This document shows, one piece after another, positions 27,922 to 36,783 of a DNA stretch of 64,000 bases; within the stretch, counting starts at the first letter, position 1; the number at the start of each line of letters is the position of its first letter. The stretch lies in the NCBI RefSeq assembly GCF_003385115.1, contig NZ_QUNI01000009.1, positions 123,960-187,959 of the forward strand, read 5' to 3'. The notes beneath the pieces are model-generated. The model was not told the origin of the DNA and did no database searches. It worked only from the letters and a program-made list of their open reading frames with translations. Source of the DNA: Flavobacterium aquicola. GTDB lineage: Bacteria > Bacteroidota > Bacteroidia > Flavobacteriales > Flavobacteriaceae. The position numbers and the translations under genes are program-made.

Positions 27922-27944
27922 TAGAGCTAAATCTATTTTTGTAG
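27913..27944. promoter_or_regulatory. Candidate BlaI operator pair
   Basis: CTACATTTGTAG (27913-27924) is a perfect TACA/TGTA dyad like MecI/BlaI sites. A related CTATTTTTGTAG follows at 27933-27944, 20 bp on. The first covers the -7 box and the second the start-site region, so binding would block transcription of the operon that encodes the BlaI protein itself. Confidence 0.6.
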
Positions 27945-27958
27945 AACAAAACTAATTT

Positions 27959-28381
27959 ATGAAAAACTTATTTATCATTTTATGCCTAACATTAAGTTTC
28001 ATTGGATGTAAAACAGCTTCTATAAATCAAAAAGAAAACAAGAAAAGAATCGGACTTTGGATAGAGGAATATTCTATAGATAGCACAAAATACAAATCAG
28101 TTGGAAAATATAATAATGATGACCCTGTAAAGAAATGGCGTTATTACACCAATGGCAAAATAAGCAAAAAAGAAATTTACAGAAAAAACAAGTGTATTAC
28201 TACCCATTACAATCCAAATGGAACTATACAATCCAAAGGAAAAACAAAACTAGTAGTCACAGGTCCCGAAATACATTGGTTTTATTATGGCGAGTGGAAA
28301 TACTTTGACGAAAACGGCAACTTAATTTCTACCAGAAAATATGAAAATGGTGAATTTATTTCAGAACAAAAAATAAAATAA
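27959..28381 (+). CDS. Small MORN-repeat lipoprotein
   Basis: This 140-residue lipoprotein (SPII, Cys17 in FIGC) contains MORN/YwqK-type repeats: GKYNNDDPVKKWRYYTNGKI, HYNPNGTIQSKG and GEWKYFDENGNLISTRKYENG. The exact role of such repeats in Bacteroidota envelope proteins is unknown. It is the first gene of a five-gene operon controlled by a BlaI-type repressor (16 bp to the next gene), which suggests a part in an envelope-stress response. No catalytic motif was seen. Confidence 0.8.
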   Translation: MKNLFIILCLTLSFIGCKTASINQKENKKRIGLWIEEYSIDSTKYKSVGKYNNDDPVKKWRYYTNGKISKKEIYRKNKCITTHYNPNGTIQSKGKTKLVVTGPEIHWFYYGEWKYFDENGNLISTRKYENGEFISEQKIK

Positions 28382-28397
28382 TATAACTTTAAACCTT

Positions 28398-29357
28398 ATG
28401 AGAAAAATAATTGCATTCCTTTTAATTATAAATAACAGTTTAATACACGCTCAAACATATAAAAATTTGATCCACAAGGCAGATTCCTGCTACACAGCAG
28501 AAAATTATAAAACATCTGTTGATTATTATGAAAAAGCATTTAAAATTGAACATACAAAACCTAATGATTTTTATAATGCTGCATGTTCAGCAGCCTTGTC
28601 AAAACAAGACAAAAAAGCATTTAAATGGCTAAATCTAGCCATAGATAACGGATATGAAAACATTACGCATTTACAAATAGATGCCGATTTGAAGTCTCTT
28701 CATGAAAATAAGGAATGGAAAAATACAACAGAAAAATTTCAAAAAAAATTAGACATACTTGAAGCTCATTACGACAAACCTTTACAAAAAGAACTGTTGG
28801 CTATTTATGCAGAAGACCAAGACATTCGAGGAGAATTTATGAAAATATACAAAGACAAGGGTCCTGGAAACAAATCGTTTGACAGCATTAACAATTTAAT
28901 GAGATATAAGGACAGTATAAATCTATTGAAAGTTATAAAAATATTAGACGAAAAGGGATGGGTTGGAAAAGACATTGTAGGCTCTCAAGCAAATCAGACT
29001 TTATTTTTGGTAATACAGCACGCTGATTTAAAGTATCAGCAAAAATACATGCCAATGATGAGAGAAGCCGTTAAAAAAGGTAATGCAAACGGTGCAAGTT
29101 TAGCACTAATGGAAGACAGAGTTTCCCTAAGAGAAGGCCGTAAACAAATTTATGGAAGCCAGATAGGAAGAGACAATGAAACAAAAATATTTTATGTTTC
29201 ATCACTTGAAGATCCTGACAACGTTGATGAAAGAAGGGCTAAAATCGGACTGCCGCCAATGGCAGATTACGTTAGCAAATGGCAAATAAAATGGGATGTG
29301 GAGCAATATAAAAAAGACCTGCCAGCACTAATGATAAAGGAAAAAATTAAAAACTAA
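28398..29357 (+). CDS. TPR-containing exported protein, DUF6624-like
   Basis: This 319-residue protein has a signal peptide (IIAFLLIINNSLIHAQ). It has a TPR-like N-terminal half (DSCYTAENYKTSVDYYEKAF, NDFYNAACSAALSKQDKKAF). A C-terminal half resembles the DUF6624 family, with LLAIYAEDQDIRGEF, NQTLFLVIQHADLKYQQKY, ALMEDRVSLREGRKQIYGSQI and a closing GLPPM segment. The family is common in Bacteroidota and lacks a known activity. Position 5 bp before blaI in a repressor-controlled operon suggests a periplasmic effector or partner of the sensor proteins downstream (inference). Confidence 0.78.
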   Translation: MRKIIAFLLIINNSLIHAQTYKNLIHKADSCYTAENYKTSVDYYEKAFKIEHTKPNDFYNAACSAALSKQDKKAFKWLNLAIDNGYENITHLQIDADLKSLHENKEWKNTTEKFQKKLDILEAHYDKPLQKELLAIYAEDQDIRGEFMKIYKDKGPGNKSFDSINNLMRYKDSINLLKVIKILDEKGWVGKDIVGSQANQTLFLVIQHADLKYQQKYMPMMREAVKKGNANGASLALMEDRVSLREGRKQIYGSQIGRDNETKIFYVSSLEDPDNVDERRAKIGLPPMADYVSKWQIKWDVEQYKKDLPALMIKEKIKN

Positions 29358-29362
29358 AAACC

Positions 29363-29734
29363 ATGCAGTTATCCAACTCTGAAGAACAATTAATGGAACA
29401 TCTATGGAAGCTTGAAAAAGCCTTCATGAAAGACTTGCTTGAAGCCTATCCTGAACCTAAACCTGCACCGACTACAGTTGCTACTTTACTAAAAAGAATG
29501 ATAGACAAGAAATTCGTTGCTTATAATGAATTTGGAAACTCGCGCGAATATTATCCTTTGGTAAAAAAAACGGATTATTTCTCCAAACACGTTAACGGAT
29601 TGATTAGCAATTTCTTCAACAATTCGGCTTCGCAATTTGCTTCTTTCTTCACAACCGAAACGAATTTATCGGCATCGGAACTGGAGGAACTTAAAAAAAT
29701 AATTGATTCAGAAATTCAAAAAAAGAAAAAATGA
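29363..29734 (+). CDS. BlaI/MecI/CopY-family transcriptional repressor
   Basis: This 123-residue winged-helix repressor opens LSNSEEQLMEHLWKLEKAFMKDLLEAY and continues with the recognition region PAPTTVATLLKRMIDKKFV and the wing YNEFGNSREYYPLV. A C-terminal dimerisation helix follows. Family members bind TACA/TGTA dyads and are removed when a partnered M56 protease senses a signal. A matching dyad pair lies ahead of the operon at 27913-27944. Its stop overlaps the next gene's start (ATGA), coupling repressor and sensor. No beta-lactamase or PBP gene is in the operon, so the regulated output is the operon itself. Confidence 0.94.
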   Translation: MQLSNSEEQLMEHLWKLEKAFMKDLLEAYPEPKPAPTTVATLLKRMIDKKFVAYNEFGNSREYYPLVKKTDYFSKHVNGLISNFFNNSASQFASFFTTETNLSASELEELKKIIDSEIQKKKK

Positions 29735-29742
29735 TTGACTTT
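29693..29742 (+). repeat. Direct repeat at the blaI/sensor junction, copy A
   Basis: This 50-bp stretch covering the last 13 codons of blaI and the first four codons of the sensor gene is repeated with two mismatches at 31137-31186, in front of the second sensor gene. Confidence 0.85.
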
Positions 29743-31146
29743 CTATTTAAATCTTCCGTCAGCCTGCTGGCTCTTCTTCTCTTTTATCATTTGGTATTGG
29801 AAAAAGAAAAAATGTATCGCTTCAATAGATACTTTCTATTAATCAGTTTGTTGTTTTCATTAGTTATTCCTTTTACATCTTTTGAAATTAATCAAGATAT
29901 GCCTGCTATTTACAGCAAAATAATCTCGCAACAGGTGATAGCTGCGGACATTCTTCCGATTCAACCCGAAGTGACAAATATCAGCGACATTAAACAAACC
30001 AATTATTGGGTTCCTCTTTTATGGCTGACTTATAGTATAATTACTTTGGTATTAAGCATTCGCTTCATTCGAAAGATATATATAATAACTGCTAAAGCTA
30101 AGCTGTCTAAAGTTGTTATCTATCAAAACACAAAAGTAATTTTACTCACAGAAGATACTTTACCTTATACTTTTTTGGACTCCATTTACATGAATAGAAA
30201 CGATTATGAGAATGGGAAAATTGAACAAGAATTATTTACTCATGAAATAACACATGTAAAACAAAAACACACGCTCGATGTGATCTTCATCGAAATTTTG
30301 AAAACACTGTTTTGGTTCAACCCTCTTTTTATTTTTTACAAAAAAGCCATTCAGCTTAACCATGAATTCTTAGCAGATGAAAATGTAATAGCAACACATC
30401 AAAATATTTCTTTCTATCAAAACCTTTTATTAAACAAAGTAAGTGCCTTCCAGCCTTTCTTGTTAACCAGTAATTTAAATTTTTTAGCAACGAGAAAACG
30501 ACTTATCATGATGACAAAAAACACTTCAAAATCAAGAACTGCATCAATAAAACTTTTAGCAGTTTTGGGCATTTCAGCAATCTTTATATTAGTTTCTTTC
30601 AAACCATTACCATTAGACAAAAAAATAATAGTAATTGATGCAGGACATGGAGGTAATGATAATGGAGCACAAATTGGTGCCGAACAAGAAAAGAAAATTG
30701 TAGAAAACATTGCGAATAAAATAAATTCATTGAATAAGAAAGGTGAAATTGAAATTGTTTTACTTCGAAAAGGTGATCGCTTTATTGCTTTAAACGAAAG
30801 AGTATTAGAAATAAACAAAATAAACCCGAGTCTGGTAATTTCATTACATATAGATGCTTCAAAAAATATAAATGAAAATGGAGTGCATGCTTATGTTTCC
30901 AAACAAAATGTTTTTTACGAAAAGTCGATGGAAAACGCTAAAAATTTAGTTGACGAAATCACAAACGAAAAACTTGCGAATGGAGGAGTTAAAGATGCCG
31001 ATTCTTTTATAATTAAAAACTCAAAATGCCCTGCACTACTAGTGGAAATAGGTTATCTATCAAACCAAAATGACAGAACTTACCTGACAAGCGAAAATGG
31101 ACAAAATGAAATTGCAAATAAAATATTTGAATTCATAAAAAAATAA
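29731..31146 (+). CDS. BlaR1-type M56 membrane peptidase fused to an N-acetylmuramoyl-L-alanine amidase domain
   Basis: This 471-residue protein starts with BlaR1-like membrane segments (SVSLLALLLFYHLVLEKEKMYRF). The M56 zinc site is HEITH (His171-His175) with the downstream ligand region LNHEFLADE, then another membrane segment near residues 275-290. From residue 299 the periplasmic part is an Amidase_3 domain: VIDAGHGG (His306), EKKIVENIA, ISLHIDAS (His373) and ALLVEIGYLSN (Glu439). Classical BlaR1 carries a penicillin-binding sensor there instead. The fusion suggests that the sensor binds or cuts murein directly. It overlaps blaI by 4 bp. All zinc and catalytic residues appear intact. Confidence 0.9.
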   Translation: MIDFLFKSSVSLLALLLFYHLVLEKEKMYRFNRYFLLISLLFSLVIPFTSFEINQDMPAIYSKIISQQVIAADILPIQPEVTNISDIKQTNYWVPLLWLTYSIITLVLSIRFIRKIYIITAKAKLSKVVIYQNTKVILLTEDTLPYTFLDSIYMNRNDYENGKIEQELFTHEITHVKQKHTLDVIFIEILKTLFWFNPLFIFYKKAIQLNHEFLADENVIATHQNISFYQNLLLNKVSAFQPFLLTSNLNFLATRKRLIMMTKNTSKSRTASIKLLAVLGISAIFILVSFKPLPLDKKIIVIDAGHGGNDNGAQIGAEQEKKIVENIANKINSLNKKGEIEIVLLRKGDRFIALNERVLEINKINPSLVISLHIDASKNINENGVHAYVSKQNVFYEKSMENAKNLVDEITNEKLANGGVKDADSFIIKNSKCPALLVEIGYLSNQNDRTYLTSENGQNEIANKIFEFIKK

Positions 31147-31186
31147 TCGATTCAGAAATTCAAAAAAAGAAAAAATGATAGACTTT
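31137..31186 (+). repeat. Direct repeat at the sensor 1/sensor 2 junction, copy B
   Basis: It matches 29693-29742 at 48 of 50 bases. It carries a non-coding copy of the end of blaI between the two sensor genes, a scar of tandem duplication. The TAA stop of the first sensor gene (31144-31146) is read out of this copy. Confidence 0.85.
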
Positions 31187-32914
31187 ATAATCAAATCCTC
31201 CATCAATCTGTTGGCTCTTTTACTCTTTTACCATTTGATATTGGAAAAAGAAAAAATGCACCAATTCAATAGGTTTTACTTGTTATTCAGTATTATATTT
31301 TCTTTTATAGTTCCATTCATAACTATTGAGGTTATTGATAAATCTGCAGAGACATTAGTGCAGACCAATACCGTTATGACTGGAGAAGCGACAATGGTAA
31401 TCATGCCGGAAACCGTCAATTACACAGTAATTATAATTTGGAGTATATATGGTTTGGTCACTCTACTATTACTGTTTCGCTTTATGAGAAACATTCTAAA
31501 AATAAATTCCAAAATAAAATCGAACACCATTATAGATTATAAAAATGCAAAACTAGTTTTACTCGAGGAAAAAACCTTGCCACATACTTTCTGGAACAGC
31601 ATCTTTATCAACGAAACCGATTACCGCAATAGAAAAATTGAAGCCGAATTATATACACACGAACTAATACATGTAAATCAAAAACATACTTTGGATGTTT
31701 TGTTTATCGAAATATTAAAAATGCTGTTTTGGTTTAATCCAATTTTTATTTTCTACAAAAAAGCAATACAGCTTAACCACGAATTTCTCGCCGATGAGAA
31801 AGTAATAACCATCTATGATAACATTCCTTTTTATCAAAATCTATTGCTTGTTCATGTAAACACAAACCCTGCATTCGATATAACCAGCAATTTAAACTAT
31901 TCAATAACTAAAAAACGATTTACTATGATGACAAAGTCCTTTTCCAGAACAAGGGCAGTGCTTTATAAAATAGCTCTTCTGCCTTTATTTTCGGGACTTA
32001 TTTACTTTATGTGCGTGCAAAGCGTTGCTCAAAAAAACTCCTTGTCTTCTGCTAAAAGCACTGCAAAAAATAATGAAAGCATCACTCAAACGGACAATTC
32101 TAAGGACAAAAGAAGAGATGCCTATTATGCAGGTGTAAGAATCATTGTTCAAAACAAACGAAATAACTCTTCTATAGATAAGATGTACGAGGAACTGACT
32201 TTGGAAGAGAAAAAAACATACTTAAATTATGTACCTGAACCATCTACAAAAAAACAGCCATCAAATAAAGAATATAATGATTTTAAAAATTCAAAAAAAT
32301 ATGCCATTTGGATTGATAATAAGCATGTATCCAATGCAGCATTAGACAATTATTCAGCTGCGGATTTTGCATATTATTCAGGAAGTATTGTTGGTAAGAA
32401 TGCAAGAACAGCTAAATTTCCGCAGCCTTTTCAATTCGCTTTATACACCCCTAAATATTTTGATGAAAATCTAAAAAACAGTCATTTAAAATATGGCGGA
32501 GATACCATTAAAATAACCATTTCAGAAAATAAAGGGAATCTTAAAAAAAGTCCTGTTTACAAAACAGATTCAATAAGAAAGCTAGATGAAATGGTACACA
32601 GTCTTGCTGAAGTAGAAAAAGAACCAGAGTTCCCTGGTGGAATTGAAAAATTTTATCAATTTGTAGGTGAGAATTTTAAACTGCCAAAAACGGCAGATGA
32701 CGCTAAACTTAAAGGGAAAATTTATACAACATTTGTAATAGAAAAAGACGGTTCATTATCGGATATAAAAGTGACATTAGATATTGGATATGGAACGTGG
32801 AAAGAAACTCTTAGAGTTTTAAAATTATGTCCGAATTGGAATCCAGGAGAAATCTATGACAAACCAGTTAGAACATTATACAGCTTACCTATAACTATTC
32901 AAAGCGCCGATTAA
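31175..32914 (+). CDS. BlaR1-type M56 membrane peptidase with TonB-like C-terminal domain
   Basis: This 579-residue protein is a paralogue of the preceding gene in its N-terminal half. It starts IDFIIKSSINLLALLLFYHLILEKEKM, has the zinc site HELIH (His162 onward) and LNHEFLADEK. After the last membrane segment (LFSGLIYFMCV) come a variable linker and, from about residue 485, a TonB C-terminal-type domain: EFPGGIEKFYQFV, GKIYTTFVIEKDGSLSDI and NWNPGEIYDKPV. This M56-TonB layout is common in Bacteroidota. The ligand is unknown. It ends the operon and is followed by a strong terminator. Confidence 0.9.
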   Translation: MIDFIIKSSINLLALLLFYHLILEKEKMHQFNRFYLLFSIIFSFIVPFITIEVIDKSAETLVQTNTVMTGEATMVIMPETVNYTVIIIWSIYGLVTLLLLFRFMRNILKINSKIKSNTIIDYKNAKLVLLEEKTLPHTFWNSIFINETDYRNRKIEAELYTHELIHVNQKHTLDVLFIEILKMLFWFNPIFIFYKKAIQLNHEFLADEKVITIYDNIPFYQNLLLVHVNTNPAFDITSNLNYSITKKRFTMMTKSFSRTRAVLYKIALLPLFSGLIYFMCVQSVAQKNSLSSAKSTAKNNESITQTDNSKDKRRDAYYAGVRIIVQNKRNNSSIDKMYEELTLEEKKTYLNYVPEPSTKKQPSNKEYNDFKNSKKYAIWIDNKHVSNAALDNYSAADFAYYSGSIVGKNARTAKFPQPFQFALYTPKYFDENLKNSHLKYGGDTIKITISENKGNLKKSPVYKTDSIRKLDEMVHSLAEVEKEPEFPGGIEKFYQFVGENFKLPKTADDAKLKGKIYTTFVIEKDGSLSDIKVTLDIGYGTWKETLRVLKLCPNWNPGEIYDKPVRTLYSLPITIQSAD

Positions 32915-32927
32915 TAATTTCAAAATA

Positions 32928-32955
32928 AAAACCGCATTCCTCAATGCGGTTTTGT
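32928..32955. terminator. Terminator of the BlaI/M56 operon
   Basis: AAAACCGCATT (32928-32938) pairs perfectly with AATGCGGTTTT (32943-32953). It lies between converging genes and probably serves both. Confidence 0.85.
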
Positions 32956-32989
32956 CTAAAAAAAAAATTAAAAAAATCTAAAATTAAAA

Positions 32990-34360
32990 TTAACTAAAAA
33001 CTTTATCAGGATTATATCCCACATAAGGCATTGACTGTTCATTAAACACAACCCCATATTCTTCCAATTCTTTCAAAATGGGCAGATAGACTTCTTTGCG
33101 AATTGGAAGCTGTACGCCGGGAGTCGTAATTTTGCCATTCAAAATTAATAATGCTGCCATAGCTACAGGCAGTCCAACGGTTTTTGCCATTGCAGTATAA
33201 GTCTGATCTTCGCCTATGCAGACCATTTTGGAATCCAACTGTTTTTCTTCGCCATTAATAACATAGCCAAATTTATGATACATCACGATCATATCTTTAT
33301 CATGAGGCTGTAAAGTCCAGCTGTCACTCAGTATTTTTTCAAGAATCTGCGCAGGAGTGGCATCTTTCAGTCCTACTTTTTTAGTACGGCTAAACAAATC
33401 CAGCTCCAATAATTTATCCCACATGATATCATCCTGATCAATTTTCAGAATCAGTCTCATTTTGATTTCGACAGAATCCGTTGGGTGATATGGAAGAAAG
33501 GAATTTACAAATTCGCGATAACTCATGTTTTCTGAGTTTTCCATACTATAACTGTCATCGGTCATGCCTAGCTGCACAAACATATTCCAAGCTTTTGAAA
33601 ACCCAACCCGACGAATGGTTCCTCTGTACAGCGTAAGCACATCATCAAGACCGTAAACACTGCGGTATTTCAGCGAGTCTCTATTAGAATACGCTTCGAA
33701 TCGTCCATATCCTTCGACTTCTAAAAACTCGGTTCTGCGGAACAAATTCACATACGGAATATATTTATAAGCCCCTTCCTGTATAAACTTAGCAGTCCCT
33801 CCCTGCCCAGCAAGCACCACATTTCTTGGAGCCCACGTAAATTTATAATTCCACAAATTATCATCCGATACGGGTGCTACAAGTCCGCCGCAAAAAGATT
33901 CAAACAAAAGCATCTTCCCGTCTTTCTCGCGAATTTCATCAATAACTTTCATCGCACTCATGTGATCAACTCCCGGATCAAGCCCGATTTCATTCATGAA
34001 AATGAGATTATTTGCTTTCGCTGCTTCATCCAATTCCTGCATTGCATCGCTTATATAAGATGCTGTCACAAGATGCTTTTTGTAAACAATGCAGTCCTTA
34101 GCCACTTCAATATGAAGATGAGCCGGAAGCATCGAAATAACAACATCTGCCTTTTGGACAGCATTTCTTCTTTGATTTTCATCAAATATATCTAAAGCAA
34201 TGGGGGTTGCGTTGGGATGATTGTTCGTCTTTTTTTGGGCTAAAGCCAAAGACAGATCACCAATAATAACATGAAGATTTTCCTCTACCGATTTATTTAA
34301 AAGGTATTGTATCAAAGATGAAGCAGATCTTCCCGCGCCTATAATTAGAATTGTTCTCAT
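32990..34360 (-). CDS. Saccharopine dehydrogenase-like NADP-binding enzyme
   Basis: This 456-residue cytoplasmic oxidoreductase has a Rossmann start TILIIGAGRSASSLIQYL. Motifs of the saccharopine dehydrogenase (Lys9/LYSN) family follow: DVVISMLPAHLH, HLVTASYISDAMQELD and NEIGLDPGVDHMSAMKVIDE. A C-terminal catalytic domain follows with ESFCGGLVAP. The family forms or splits saccharopine in lysine metabolism; the substrate here is unproven. The start is set at ATG 34360. An open frame extends upstream to 34477, but those 39 codons overlap the promoter box found at 34467-34497 and are not family sequence. The gene is monocistronic. Confidence 0.87.
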   Translation of the reverse strand: MRTILIIGAGRSASSLIQYLLNKSVEENLHVIIGDLSLALAQKKTNNHPNATPIALDIFDENQRRNAVQKADVVISMLPAHLHIEVAKDCIVYKKHLVTASYISDAMQELDEAAKANNLIFMNEIGLDPGVDHMSAMKVIDEIREKDGKMLLFESFCGGLVAPVSDDNLWNYKFTWAPRNVVLAGQGGTAKFIQEGAYKYIPYVNLFRRTEFLEVEGYGRFEAYSNRDSLKYRSVYGLDDVLTLYRGTIRRVGFSKAWNMFVQLGMTDDSYSMENSENMSYREFVNSFLPYHPTDSVEIKMRLILKIDQDDIMWDKLLELDLFSRTKKVGLKDATPAQILEKILSDSWTLQPHDKDMIVMYHKFGYVINGEEKQLDSKMVCIGEDQTYTAMAKTVGLPVAMAALLILNGKITTPGVQLPIRKEVYLPILKELEEYGVVFNEQSMPYVGYNPDKVFS

Positions 34361-34466
34361 AGTTGTTAATTCAAAGTCCAGTTTAGATTCTAAATTTCTA
34401 ATAAATAAGATGTTTTTATCCTTATTTAAAGTATCAAATATTTTCAAAACATTTAAAAATATAACA

Positions 34467-34497
34467 CAAACATACAATATTGTTATATTTACAACAA
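34467..34497 (-). promoter_or_regulatory. Promoter of the saccharopine dehydrogenase-like gene
   Basis: On the minus strand TTG (34497-34495), a 20-bp spacer and TATGTTTG (34474-34467) match the Bacteroidota consensus, giving a leader of about 100 nt. This rules out the long open-frame start. Confidence 0.65.
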
Positions 34498-34657
34498 ATA
34501 TTTTAAAGCTTTTATTTCTTTAAATTAAAAAGCAACTTTATAAAGTGAAACTAAATTCACCAAAGTTAATTATTGCATAAACTACTGCAAAAGTCTTGTA
34601 AAATACCTTCGGTTTAAAATATATGAAATACTTTTGTCCAACTTTAAATAAAAAGAA

Positions 34658-35053
34658 ATGGATAAGAAAATAATTTCGACAGCAGCGATTTTTGGAATGA
34701 TTGCGATAATTCTTGGTGCTTTTGGAGCACATGGTCTAAAAAATGTTCTCACAGCTGGACAGCTTTCCACATTTGAAACCGGCGTACGCTATCAAATGTA
34801 CCATGCTTTGTTTTTATTATTCATCGGAACAACATCTTTAATCAATCAAAAATTAAAAAAAACTATCCTTAATCTGACCATTATTGGAGTGCTGTTTTTT
34901 TCAGGTTCCATTTATCTTTTGGCTACCAATTCTTTGACTCCCATAGACTTTAAAGCAATTGGTTTCATAACTCCTATCGGTGGGGTATTTCTTATTTCAG
35001 CATGGTTCGTTTTGTTATTTGACTTAATTAAGCCTTTAAAAAAAGAAAAATAA
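34658..35053 (+). CDS. DUF423 small membrane protein
   Basis: This 131-residue inner membrane protein has four predicted transmembrane segments and the family start AAIFGMIAIILGAFGAHGLKNVL, with GVRYQMYHALFLL in the second segment and ITPIGGVFLISAWFVLLF near the end. The DUF423 (YwdK-like) family is widespread and of unknown function. It is divergent from the saccharopine dehydrogenase-like gene and 71 bp before pckA, which has its own promoter box. Confidence 0.9.
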   Translation: MDKKIISTAAIFGMIAIILGAFGAHGLKNVLTAGQLSTFETGVRYQMYHALFLLFIGTTSLINQKLKKTILNLTIIGVLFFSGSIYLLATNSLTPIDFKAIGFITPIGGVFLISAWFVLLFDLIKPLKKEK

Positions 35054-35081
35054 TTTATAATGCAGTTATAAAAATAAATTA

Positions 35082-35089
35082 TACTTTTG
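35082..35089 (+). promoter_or_regulatory. Promoter -7 box of pckA
   Basis: TACTTTTG fits TAnnTTTG, 35 bp before the pckA ATG. The -33 element is weak. Confidence 0.5.
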
Positions 35090-35124
35090 CAGTGAAATAA
35101 CAACACTCACAAAAATTTATTTTT

Positions 35125-36729
35125 ATGGACAACTACGCTTTGTTTACGAAATCGATTTCGTTAAAAGAACTAGGAATTGAAAATGCTGCAGTTCAGTATC
35201 AGCTAAGCCCGAATGAGTTACATGATATTACGATCAAATCAGGACAGGGACTCGAAAACAATACGGGAGCATTAGCAATTAATACTGGGGAGTTTACTGG
35301 GCGTTCTCCACAAGATCGTTTCATCGTTAAAGACAGCATTACAGAGGATAAAGTATGGTGGGGAAACATAAATATTCCGTTTGAACCAACTGCTTTTGAT
35401 GCGCTTTACAAAAAAGTAACTGCTTATTTATCCAACAAAGAAATCTACGTTAGAGATTCTTATGTTTGTGCTGATACCAATTACAAACTAAATGTACGTG
35501 TAGTAACCGAAACAGCTTGGGCTAATTCATTCTGTCACAATATGTTTTTGAGGCTTACTAATGAAGAATTGGAAAACTTCACTCCAGAATGGACAGTTAT
35601 CTGCGCTCCTGGATTTCTTGCCGATCCTGCTGTCGACGGAACACGACAAAGCAATTTTGCCATATTAGATTTCACCAAAAAGATTGCTCTTATCGGTGGA
35701 ACTGGCTATACCGGCGAAATGAAAAAAGGAATCTTTTCAGCATTAAATTTTATCCTGCCTGTTTTCAAAAATACTTTGCCAATGCACTGCAGTGCAAACG
35801 TTGGCGAAGATGGAGATACCGCAATATTCTTTGGATTGTCCGGAACCGGAAAAACAACTTTATCTGCCGATCCGGACAGAAAACTAATTGGTGATGATGA
35901 ACACGGATGGACAAATGAAAATACTGTTTTCAATTTTGAAGGCGGCTGTTATGCCAAAGTAATTAATCTTACCGAGGAAAATGAGCCAGACATTTTTAAA
36001 GCTATCAAAAAAGGAGCTATTCTAGAAAATGTAGTTTTCAAATCAGGTACTAATGAAGTTGATTTTGAGGATATTTCGATTACACAAAACACTAGAGTAA
36101 GTTACCCTATTGAACATATCGAAAATATTCAGCCAGGTTCTATTGGTCAGAATCCAAAAAACATCTTTTTCCTAACTGCTGATTCTTTCGGTATTCTGCC
36201 TCCAATTTCAAAACTGACAGCTGGGCAGGCGGCTTATCATTTTATATCAGGATACACTGCAAAAGTAGCAGGAACCGAAGCGGGAGTAACAGAACCTCAG
36301 CCTAATTTCTCTGCCTGTTTTGGTGCACCGTTTATGCCTCTGCATCCAACAAAATATGCCGAAATGCTAAGCCAAAAAATGAAAGAAGCAAACGTAAAAG
36401 TATGGCTGATCAACACAGGCTGGACTGGCGGTCCTTATGGAACCGGAAGCCGAATGAAACTGAAATATACCCGAGCCATGATTACGGCCGCTTTGAAAGG
36501 AGAATTAGATTCAGTGGAATTTGTAAACCATGAAGTATTTGGAATTGCGGTTCCGCAGTCCTGCCCTAATGTTTCAAGCGAAATCCTGAATCCAAGAAAT
36601 ACTTGGAAAAATCCTGAACTATACGATACAAAAGCTGTTGAATTAGCTCATAAATTTGAGGCTAATTTTGCAAAATTTAGAGAATTTGCCAATGCTGAAA
36701 TATTAGCAGGTGCACCAATAATAAAATAA
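35125..36729 (+). CDS. pckA: Phosphoenolpyruvate carboxykinase (ATP)
   Basis: This 534-residue cytoplasmic enzyme converts oxaloacetate and ATP to PEP, CO2 and ADP, opening gluconeogenesis (or running in reverse in fermenting Bacteroidota). Family motifs are FTGRSPQDRFIV at the N-terminus, MHCSANVGEDGD (metal-binding His region), the P-loop GLSGTGKTTLSADP (residues 237-250) followed by LIGDDEHGW, and NTGWTGGPYGTGSRMKL. Length is standard. It has its own promoter box and a strong terminator. Genes for sugar breakdown nearby are unrelated in transcription. Confidence 0.97.
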   Translation: MDNYALFTKSISLKELGIENAAVQYQLSPNELHDITIKSGQGLENNTGALAINTGEFTGRSPQDRFIVKDSITEDKVWWGNINIPFEPTAFDALYKKVTAYLSNKEIYVRDSYVCADTNYKLNVRVVTETAWANSFCHNMFLRLTNEELENFTPEWTVICAPGFLADPAVDGTRQSNFAILDFTKKIALIGGTGYTGEMKKGIFSALNFILPVFKNTLPMHCSANVGEDGDTAIFFGLSGTGKTTLSADPDRKLIGDDEHGWTNENTVFNFEGGCYAKVINLTEENEPDIFKAIKKGAILENVVFKSGTNEVDFEDISITQNTRVSYPIEHIENIQPGSIGQNPKNIFFLTADSFGILPPISKLTAGQAAYHFISGYTAKVAGTEAGVTEPQPNFSACFGAPFMPLHPTKYAEMLSQKMKEANVKVWLINTGWTGGPYGTGSRMKLKYTRAMITAALKGELDSVEFVNHEVFGIAVPQSCPNVSSEILNPRNTWKNPELYDTKAVELAHKFEANFAKFREFANAEILAGAPIIK

Positions 36730-36750
36730 GGAAGATTACTAATTCAAACT

Positions 36751-36783
36751 AAAAAAGCTGTTCGCACTGAACAGCTTTTTTTT
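36751..36783 (+). terminator. Terminator after pckA
   Basis: AAAAAGCTGTTC pairs with GAACAGCTTTTT around the loop GCACT, followed by further T. Confidence 0.88.

Larger units (their letters stand above)
27658..27958. other. Intergenic region with terminator, structured repeat and bla-type promoter/operator
   Basis: This 301-bp gap holds, in order, the dipeptidase terminator (27678-27708), copy 2 of the structured repeat (27737-27810), and the promoter with two operator-like dyads of the following operon (27892-27944). No gene was seen. Confidence 0.7.

Noticed and set aside
34361..34477. Upstream extension of the saccharopine dehydrogenase-like frame
   Set aside because: It contains the gene's promoter and non-family residues before the Rossmann start.
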